Positions 10,535-17,595 of a stretch of DNA of 17,595 bases are shown here, in pieces. This stretch comes from Funneliformis mosseae (taxonomy: Eukaryota; Glomeromycota; Glomeromycetes; Glomerales; Glomeraceae). The translations under genes and the position numbers were made by a program. The stretch spans positions 1 to 17,595 of the forward strand of contig CAJVPP010001840.1 in the NCBI GenBank assembly GCA_910592005.1, read 5' to 3'. Positions within the stretch are counted from its first letter, which is position 1, and the number at the start of each line of letters is the position of its first letter. The notes under the pieces were generated by a model. It had not been told where the DNA came from. It did no database searches and saw only the letters and a program-made list of their open reading frames with translations.

Positions 10535-10547
10535 TGTTGAGTCAACA
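10535..10547. promoter_or_regulatory. Palindrome TGTTGAGTCAACA with AP-1/Gcn4-type core
   Basis: A perfect 6+1+6 palindrome contains TGAGTCA (10538-10544), the consensus bound by fungal bZIP activators of the Gcn4/AP-1 type. It lies about 136 bp upstream of the TFB1 start codon, a sensible distance for an activator site. Its function is inferred from the motif alone. Confidence 0.35.
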
Positions 10548-10554
10548 CAAAGAA

Positions 10555-10597
10555 GCAAAAAAAAAAAAAAAAAAAAAAAATTCATATTTTTTATATT

Positions 10598-10629
<32 letters not shown>

Positions 10630-10631
10630 GC
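10555..10631. repeat. Inverted homopolymer tract GC-A24...T27-GC
   Basis: A24 (10557-10580, preceded by GC) and T27 (10603-10629, followed by GC) face each other across 22 nt, giving a potential 24-26 bp hairpin. It ends 52 nt before the TFB1 start codon, so it lies in the promoter or the 5' UTR. Confidence 0.8.
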
Positions 10632-10682
10632 ATTTTTAGATCTATTACAAAGTATACTCAACAGTATCTACAAATATAAAAT

Positions 10683-13600
10683 ATGGGAACAACGGAAAAA
10701 GAATTGACTACTCGTGCTAGTTATCAGAACCGAGACGGTTTCATGATTTTGTTTCCCAGAAAATTACAATGGACCGCTAAGGGAGAAAATGATCCGACAA
10801 TTGATATAGCAATATCAGAAATGAAATGTAGTTTATTAGCTTTGATTTTTCTTCTTTAGAAATGATTAGTTTAAAATTTTACTTATTCATAGCTAATATT
10901 TACTCAACATTTAATGCTTTATTCACTAAGCTTTTTTCGTGGGCAAACCAAATGTTGCCGCTGCAAAATTTAGAATATTATGTAATCAAGATATTACTTA
11001 TACATTCGTCTTAACATCACAATCAGCATGGGATGAGCTTAACATAATAAAGGCTCGAGTTACAAGTGGTATATCGCGAGCACGATCAGCTGCCCCTTCT
11101 CCAGCTCCACAACGGTCGGCGACAACTTCGCCAGTACATCATAGGTCTACAGCTCCATCTCCTGCATCTGGTGGTTCTTCACCTGCTGTGTGGAATAATG
11201 GTTTGCAACAAAATAAAAATGGTGCTACAACAAATGGTAGAAATGGTACGACGTTACCGATGAGGAAAGTGCCTAGTGTGATGGAAATTAATTTACGTAA
11301 GAACTTGCTAATGAGAGATAAAAGACTAGCAGATCAACATAGAATACTTGTCGTTGAACAGAAATGTATCGCAGAAGAGGAATTCTGGGAATTGAGAAAA
11401 GTATGGTGTTTCCATACATTTTTCATGTTTTCTTCTGACCATATTTTATGGGCCATTTGTTTGTTTGTTTGTTTTTTTAAAAGCGATAAACTAAAACGGT
11501 GGATGATGGCTTAGAATCTATTACGTGATCAAGATACACGAACGAGCCAACAGAAGGGCCGTTCCTCAACGATGCCTAATCTGCGTCCAGTTACCGAAGA
11601 AGGTGGAGAAGCCAAGATAAACATTACTCCGCAATTGATCCATGAGATATTTGAAGAATATCCAAGAGTCAAAACTGCATACGATGAAAATGTTCCTGAT
11701 AAGGCATAGTAAATTCATAAATTGTCAATTTAGTCTTCTATATCAAACGTATAGTTTATTCTAAAAAAAAACCCCCCCGTTATTCTCAGATAACTGAAGA
11801 GCTTTTTTGGACACGTTACGTTCAATCTAAATTTAACGATCGAAATAGAGCAAAGGCAACAACAAGCATAGCTAGTGATGATATATTTGATAAATGTTGG
11901 GCAGAAACTGAAGAAGGTGAATAGTTTCTGCTATTAATTACTTATAAATATTTTTATCGATAGTTGTTACTTTTAAGTTCTATGAATTAAAATATCTGTA
12001 TTTATTATTATTATATAAGATTTAAATCAAGAAAGGGAGCACGGACGAAAGAGATTAAAAATAAGTAACCTTAGAGACTTGAATGCAACAAAAGAAGACC
12101 ATATGGAGGTAACAGTTTTTCTATGAAATATATACAATTAAATATTAATTCAAAATTTAACATTTATGTGCATTACCATTTTGGTCAAGATTGATTTTGC
12201 ACCAGATATTACAATGAGACCGGGTCAAGGAAAAATTCTTTCTCTATTACGAAGAAATAATCGACATGGTGAACGAATATTAGAATCCGCATGGTTCGTT
12301 TTGAATTATTATAATAAATTGATTATTAGCTTATTGATTGCTAGTAAATATGCAAATAGTATAATTATATGCTATTTTTAATTTAGCGAAAATTCACGCA
12401 GACATAAAGAAATGACTTCTCAGCAACAAAAGGTTTAAAAGAACTTTATAGTTAATAATTATTTTTCAGATATATAGGTTTGATATACTTAATTTGAATT
12501 TCAATAGAAAGAGGTTTATACAGAAGACATTGTAATGGAAGACTTAATAGAAGAGGAATCACTCAGAACATTCAAGTTAGATATTACGGACCAACGTGAA
12601 TACTTTGCTAGTCAAACCGCTGAAATCGATAATGATGTTGAAATGGTTGGCTCTGAGCAGGTAGTTTAATTTCGGTTATAATTTACAAGGTTTAACTTAT
12701 TTTCCTTTGAATAACCAATCAATATATATTTATTAGAGTTCGATTAAACACCAAGGCTCTACTGAATTACTAAATAAGTTCCAAGAAAGTTTTGCAAAGT
12801 GGTATCCTAATTTGAAAATGGTAAGTACATTGATTTTGAAATGTATGTTTTCTAATTCATTCATTAATCTTCCTTTTCTTCCATAATTCATTTAAGCACT
12901 CGTTACTAGAAACCCCTATCCTTAATTCGGTAACGAAAAAGTGTAATGAAATTATCAAAGATAAGCAAATCCGTATGAGTGAGTCAAAACCTAAAATTGG
13001 TTAGTGTCTGCTAAATTTTGTATCTTTATTTGTTATATAACATTACAGACGTTGAATTATTTAATTTAATTCTATAGAACATCTTCCTCAGAAAATTGAA
13101 AAAGAAGTTAATATAATTCAGTTGATGGGTTATGAATTTTTACGTCATTTTTGGGCATCCGTTGGGTCAACCTCCAAGGAAAAAGTAGAAAAAAACAAGC
13201 GGATGACGGAAAAACTAAAGTCCGTTTTAGAAAAGATTGATCAAATTTCCGAGTTGCAACCAGATGATGATTACAAACAAGGATTTAACCTTCAGAATGG
13301 AGCACCCGATATCAATGCAATTCAGAAGGGTCAAAGATCAGATAGAGAGGAGCAAAGATCTACCGTTAATGGTAAACGGTTAAAAATCGGCTCAAGGATC
13401 AGTTCTGGACAGGTTGGTGGAAATCGTCTAAATTCCAACGGATCTCCAAAGACTGATGTAAATTTTGAATGGTATGATGCAATAATACAGGCCATACAGG
13501 TATGAGAAAATTTTCTTCTTTTACCTCGGATAATCTAGTTTAATCATTATTGTTATTTTTCTCTTTTTTAACGATTAAAAAAATATATTACAACTCTTAA

Positions 13601-14320
13601 AAACAGATGCTCGAACCATTGCGTAAGGCGATTAACAAAGCAATTGCTCATGATCAACAGTCTACAAGTCCAAATATTTCGAGGACAGTCAATCGTCAAG
13701 CTAGGCAATCAACTAATCAAAGCTTTCAAAAGTCAATAGTTCGAGAATTGAAGCAAGCTAATCCAGATCACCACAGAGCAATTTCCCGAGAATCAAAAAC
13801 AACTTCTAGTCCGGATACTCAAAGGCCCATGCCTCGGGATACCAAACAACCTCAACATCATGGCATGCAAAAAAGCGTCAACCGTGAGGCAAAACAAATC
13901 ACTAGTCCAAAGATTCAGAGGATTAGTAACCACGATATGCAACAAAGCATAAGTCCGGATGTTCAAAGGCAACCTAATCGTCAAATAAAACAAAGTGCAA
14001 ACATGAGACAAGAAAATAGTCGTGTTGGTCCCAAAGTATCTGTTCGTAGTAATACACAAGTTCAGAATGCTCGACCAGATATTGATCGAGAAGCAGCATC
14101 TGCTCGCACAACTATAAAGATCCCCAAAAAAAACGTACAACAAAACGTCAGTCGTGATGATTGGCAATCAAATGGTCGTGAGACACACCAAAATAATAAT
14201 CGTGTTGTACCAAAAAACTCTATTGTCGCTTCTCGAGGTTCTTCTGGTGGCTCTTCTGGAAGTTCTGCTCAAGTTTCATCAGCGAATAAAATCAAAAATT
14301 CGACGAAACGAAAACGATAG
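10683..14320 (+). CDS. TFB1: TFIIH core subunit Tfb1/p62 (GTF2H1 homologue)
   Basis: Twelve exons (10683-10827, 10931-11400, 11515-11703, 11790-11916, 12020-12108, 12190-12293, 12387-12432, 12508-12660, 12737-12820, 12897-12999, 13078-13499, 13607-14320) join in frame to 881 aa, against about 550-640 in human and yeast. TFIIH opens promoter DNA and repairs bulky lesions; p62 is a scaffold subunit in the nucleus. An N-terminal PH-like domain (about 1-97; FMILFPRKLQWTAKG, then AAAKFRILCNQDITYTFVLT) is followed by an S/T-P-rich linker (98-158). Then come BSD1 (about 165-215, ending in EEEFWELRK) and BSD2 (about 240-290; ITEELFWTRYVQSKF). The C-terminal helical part includes LRHFW, characteristic of the family, and ends near residue 662. 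Beyond it lies a long basic, Q/N-rich tail with seven 16-residue repeats, ending in KRKR. Intron 3 has a GC donor; the others are GT-AG. Exon 1 is the weakest junction (donor GTAGTT). Confidence 0.93.
11704..11789 (+). other. TFB1 intron 3, non-canonical GC-AG
   Basis: The 86-bp intron begins AAG|GCATAG and ends TTCTCAG|ATA. Only this junction joins PDK to ITEELFWTRY in phase, as the BSD2 domain requires. The nearest GT downstream (GCATA|GTAAAT) would create a TAA at the junction. Read through, the intron gives Ala then TAG. It also holds an A9C7 run near its 3' end. Confidence 0.8.
13661..13993 (+). repeat. Seven coding 16-residue repeats in the Tfb1 tail
   Basis: Residues 663-773 of Tfb1 divide into seven units of 16 (one of 15) residues, for example STSPNISRTVNRQARQ, TSSPDTQRPMPRDTKQ and SISPDVQRQPNRQIKQ. 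The consensus is roughly xxSPxxQRxxxRxxKQ. DNA identity between units is low, so the repeat is old or held at the protein level. The region is hydrophilic, basic and predicted by eye to be disordered. Confidence 0.8.
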
Positions 14321-15071
14321 AGGGCAAGAATTTATTGTAATATGTTTCTATAATTGTATATTCACGAACTGTTTAAATTTTTTTTTTTTAAAAAAAAAAA
14401 TAATATATATTATATATATTATATAATTTCTGTATATAACCTTATTTTATTTCCTTATTTAATGAGTTAGATTTTTTATTAAAGTTATATTCTTTAGGGA
14501 GAAGAAAATTACTAACGAAAGGAATTAATTTACTATTCATCATATACTGCAGCTTCTTAAAACGAGATGCGAAGCGAAATAAAAGAATAATCCGTCACCT
14601 CGTGTTAACTTGCATCAAATAATGTAAAATACATTATCTACGAATTGAAAATATTTTAATTTTGAAACTGAACATTTGGATAGTATTATTAGTGGGTATT
14701 ATTATTAAATGAACTTTTTTTCTAACCTCATCAAAAATTATCAAATAAAATTAATAAAATTGGTTTTTACCGAATTTTTCAAAATGATTAATTTAAGAAT
14801 AAATTTGGTGTTCCTATTTTTTTTTTCCTTGTAAAATCACGTGAACTAATATTTACTGCGGTCAAGAGTCTTATCCTATTTTTTTTTCGACCTGAAAAGC
14901 TCAAAAAGTCAATTTTTTGCTTTGCCTATCAGTTTACCTGATGAAACTATTAAATCCGATAATTGTTCAAGGGGTTTGATGCCAACTAATTTCAATTTTC
15001 ACAAAAAAGCAACAAAGAAAATATCACTTTGTTTTACTGAATTTAGAAAGAGGTCAACAATAGAGTAGAAA
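14321..15071. other. 3' flank of TFB1, no gene seen
   Basis: Starts with the TFB1 3' UTR. A T12A11 self-complementary run (14378-14400) followed by TA-rich repeats (to about 14428) may mark the transcript end. A 49-codon minus-strand frame around 14435-14590 has no supporting splice or start signal and is probably chance. Confidence 0.55.
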
Positions 15072-15421
15072 ATGTTCAAAGGAAACAACTTTACAAAATA
15101 TAATGTAAGTATTACATTCTCAACCTTTTGATTTTATTTCATTAGTATGATGACAACTTCATATAAACTTTCAAATTAATAGCATGTAACTTTGTATAAT
15201 CCGTATGATAAGCATAATAATAATATGGACAAGAGCATACAAAGAAGTAAGGTTAGAAGTATCTAATGGTTTAATAGCATCAAAAGGTATTTATTGCTTT
15301 TTAATTCACCACCGAATACTTAATAGACATAAATCCTAGAAGGATTTCAGAGAATTGGAACCGAATAAATAACCATTCGGTTGGTTCAATTTTATGTCCT
15401 GAACATATTTCGAGGTGGTAA
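15072..15421 (+). CDS. Possible small spliced gene or gene fragment, unrecognised
   Basis: Three short exons (15072-15104, 15183-15246, 15351-15421) keep phase through two well-formed introns: GTAAGT...AG (78 bp) and GTAAGG...CAG (104 bp). They would encode about 55 aa beginning MFKGNNFTKYN, with HVTLYNPYDKHNNN in the middle and ending CPEHISRW. The final TGG TAA also matches a strong donor (TG|GTAAGT), so exon 3 may continue into an exon I could not find. There is no signal peptide, membrane segment or known domain. It could be a small gene, the 5' part of a decayed gene, or chance. Confidence 0.3.
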
Positions 15422-16480
15422 GTAAATGAAAACGATAATCCATGATTCAAAAATTTTAATGAGATTAAATTGATTTATTACTTAAGTATGCACATCATGT
15501 AAAAATAGAACAAATTGTTTTTCTATATTTAATATTAATGATATAATAATAGGTGCTGATTTAATGTAGTTGTTATTTTTAACTGAAAATATTTGGAAAG
15601 GATTTAATTATCATTTACGCGTTGGATAATTGGATAATGTTATAAACGTTGGATTTGACTTTTACCAAGGAAAGGAATTCATTAAAGTTCATTTACGAAG
15701 AACATTCAATAATTATAACCCGACAAAATAAATGTGGGTTTTCGACGTGAAATTATATGATGTTTAATCAAAGTTAGCGACTAATAAATGTATATTTTCT
15801 TTATGAAAGGTTAAAATTGAGATTCCTTTAAATCTTACAAGCTTGATCGCAAATAAAAGATTTGTTTTATTAATCCATCACTTTTTTTTTCCAACACCTG
15901 CTTCAAGACGTGAGGAATTATTTAAAAAAAAAAAAAAAAAAAAAAATCATTACCTTTTCGCTATTAAGTATATCATGTGTTCAAGCCATGGTATCCCAGC
16001 CTCTAAAAAAAACTCTTTTGCCATTTCGTGTAAATGGCCTAACAATTTCTCTAAAATTTTCCTAATGCGGAATTTTTTTTTTTTTCTTTAGTTCACACTT
16101 CTGAAAGCCAAAAATAGCAAGAGAAAGCCCGAAGATTATTTTCAACTTAAATTAATATTATTAATATAGAAAACCAATCTCAAGAAAAAAAAAGGTCAAG
16201 ATGACCTATTTTTATCAATGATCGAAATAGGGATAAATTACTTACAATGTTTGCTAATTACATTAAAATAAGTTTACATCGCGTGTGGCATTTCTTAATT
16301 GTAAATTAACAATCTATAGTGAATTCATTGTTATGTAAATAGAAAAATAGTTTAAATCTATTTATAAAACTAAATGAGATACTTCTAACCAAACAAAGAA
16401 AAGTATGTGAGTGATCGATTTAAAAATAGAATACAAAATTGAATTCATGAAGTCTTTTTTGTTATTTTTTTTTCTTATAG
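15422..16480. other. AT-rich region with weak coding-like islands
   Basis: No gene model could be built. Around 15585-15730 one plus frame reads ENIWKGFNYHLRVG, a TAA, then VINVGFDFYQGKEFIKVHL and a terminal TAA. The stop falls within a near-tandem TTGGATAATTGGATAA. Another short frame follows an acceptor-like TATAG near 16170 (GQDDLFLSMIEIGINYL). An A23 run lies at 15924-15946. These pieces could be eroded exons of the same locus as the flanking islands. Confidence 0.3.
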
Positions 16481-16902
16481 ACTAACCCTGATGTGTCAAG
16501 AATGGAATGTATCATTGAAAAATAAAAAAGGTTTTGAGGCGATGAAAAACAATGGGATTCGTAAAAAGAGTATGTGACTATATATATATATATATATTTC
16601 TTCCCAAATGTGATTTTAGCGGAGTAGAAAGTAAAGGAAAAGGAAGATTTTCTTTCTTACATATAAATCGTTTGAACAAATCTTTGAGAAGCAAACTTAA
16701 TTAAACTTGTGCGACTTTGAAATATTGTAAAGGAGCACCTGATTGGATGGACAAATCGTATCAGGGTATTCCCAAAACTTTAAAATCGGGGAATCAGGAT
16801 TATGTTAACCATACAATTCGAGAACATTCATGTGAGAAAATTAAATTAATTGATATTCATGAAAGATTTCGTCGTAAATCATTGAGGCGATCTAATTTCT
16901 AA
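16481..16902 (+). pseudogene. Coding-like exons of an unrecognised, probably broken gene
   Basis: After a strong acceptor (polypyrimidine then TATAG, 16480) one frame reads LTLMCQEWNVSLKNKKGFEA and on to a donor-like A|GTATGT at 16570. After a 50-bp TA-rich gap and TTTTAG (16619) a frame opens with GVESKGKGRFSFLHINRL. It meets a TAA at 16702-16704, then continues in the same frame as YCKGAPDWMDKSYQGIPK through HTIREHSCEKIKLIDI to a TAA at 16900-16902. The phases of the two blocks do not match and there is one internal stop, which suggests a decayed gene. I recognise no family. Confidence 0.3.
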
Positions 16903-17557
16903 ATATAAACTGAACTGCGTGATTGTGTTATGAGTTAATAATCTTTAATCTAATTATAGTTTCCTCACTTGACTTCATCGTTATTCTAATCTAGTATTAA
17001 TCCAGATTTGAAAATTTATCTGTTTTTACCAAATCTATAAATAGTTTTCCTACTTGGCGAATTCGTTGTTTGATTCTGGGAACTATTATTTCTTTTTAAG
17101 GTTAAGATTTAATAGATTAAAAAAATAAATAAACAAGTCCGCGGATGAATTTCGGTCCGGGTTGAAATTAAAGGTTGCCGAAGTTTTTTGGGAATGGCGC
17201 CACAAATTAAACAATATCAAACATTTTTATTTTTAGTAAATAAGGGAGAAAAAAAAATATATTTTTAGAATTAAAGTATTTATTAAACATAAACAATAGT
17301 GTTGTAAAACTGTTTAAACTTGTTTTTCAATCGTTAGTCAGAAAAAAATAATAATTTTTTTTTTTTTGTTAATTCCTTTACCCTTTTGAATCAAAATGAT
17401 TGTTTTTTGGGGGTCCACATAGATTATATCACAAATCTATTATTTATCACCATTTTAATTTCTATTATTTTTTTTTTTTTTTTTTAATTTCAATTCAAAA
17501 AGAGAAAAAGAAAATGATAAAGAAAAAAAAATAAAAAGAATAAAGAAGTTAAAAAAA
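16903..17557. other. AT-rich flank, no gene seen
   Basis: Contains T/A runs (for example T18 at 17468-17485) and a slightly GC-richer patch at 17135-17200. An ATG at about 17195 opens only 24 codons and has no support. If the minus-strand end at 17558 is real, this region holds its 3' UTR. Confidence 0.5.
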
Positions 17558-17593
17558 TTACGAATTCCTTTCTAGATGTTCTAGATGTTTACG
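17558..17593 (-). CDS. Possible C-terminus of a minus-strand gene cut by the window edge
   Basis: Eleven codons in from the right edge, one minus-strand frame reads RKHLEHLERNS then TAA, followed downstream by AT-rich sequence typical of the 3' UTRs here. A duplicated CATCTAGAA gives the HLE repeat. The evidence is thin: the frame is short and the protein unknown. Confidence 0.25.
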   Translation of the reverse strand, partial: RKHLEHLERNS

Positions 17594-17595
17594 GC

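Larger units (their letters stand above)
9797..10682. promoter_or_regulatory. Divergent promoter region between the RRM gene and TFB1
   Basis: An 886-bp gap lies between two start codons facing away from each other, so both promoters should lie here. It contains a hairpin-forming repeat near the RRM start (9841-9863), a TGAGTCA palindrome (10535-10547) and a long A/T inverted tract (10555-10631) near the TFB1 start. GTCAACTTGAC (10375-10385) is a further small palindrome. Short open frames here show no recognisable protein. Confidence 0.6.

Noticed and set aside
12166..12381. 71-codon frame in TFB1
   Set aside because: It covers exon 6 but reads into the introns on both sides.
13793..14167. 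124-codon minus-strand frame
   Set aside because: Antisense shadow of the Tfb1 tail exon.

Overview
The window reads as nuclear DNA of an AT-rich eukaryote with many short GT-AG introns (about 50 to 130 bp), long A/T homopolymers and a decayed hAT DNA transposon. Everything fits a filamentous fungus. The hAT family and the KSFKEN-type tandem repeat are most reminiscent of arbuscular mycorrhizal fungi (Glomeromycotina, Rhizophagus-like). That lineage is inferred from memory of such genomes and was not tested by a search.

Layout. Positions 1-2075 are gene-poor: a degenerate 30-bp tandem array (about 168-749), a GC-richer imperfect palindrome (781-905), then more than 1 kb of AT-rich sequence. 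Positions 2076-5127 hold a complete but dead hAT element of about 3.04 kb. It has an 8-bp target-site duplication, short inverted ends, ACTA-rich subterminal motifs and a minus-strand transposase full of stop codons. From 5821 to 14320 there are three intact, spliced, conserved-looking genes. The first is a J-domain co-chaperone with a striking glycine zipper (+, 4 exons, 196 aa). The second, convergent with it, is a long disordered protein ending in an RNA-recognition motif (-, 6 exons, 647 aa). The third, divergent from the second, is the TFIIH core subunit Tfb1/p62 (+, 12 exons, 881 aa). From 14321 to the end I recognise no gene family. There are several coding-like islands with plausible splice sites (15072-15421, 15585-15730, 16481-16902) and a possible minus-strand C-terminus running off the right edge.

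The three genes do not form a pathway. The RRM and TFB1 genes share an 886-bp intergenic region that probably carries both promoters; it contains a TGAGTCA-centred palindrome and a GC-A24...T27-GC inverted tract. The exon models were built by hand from splice signals, phase continuity and conserved motifs. All junctions keep the reading frame, and one TFB1 intron appears to use a GC donor. The most interesting points are the seven-copy 16-residue repeat in the Tfb1 tail, the eight-glycine zipper of the J protein, the GC-AG intron with an immediate in-frame stop, the dated hAT insertion, and the unexplained coding-like islands at the right. I did not find a clearly new multi-gene system.
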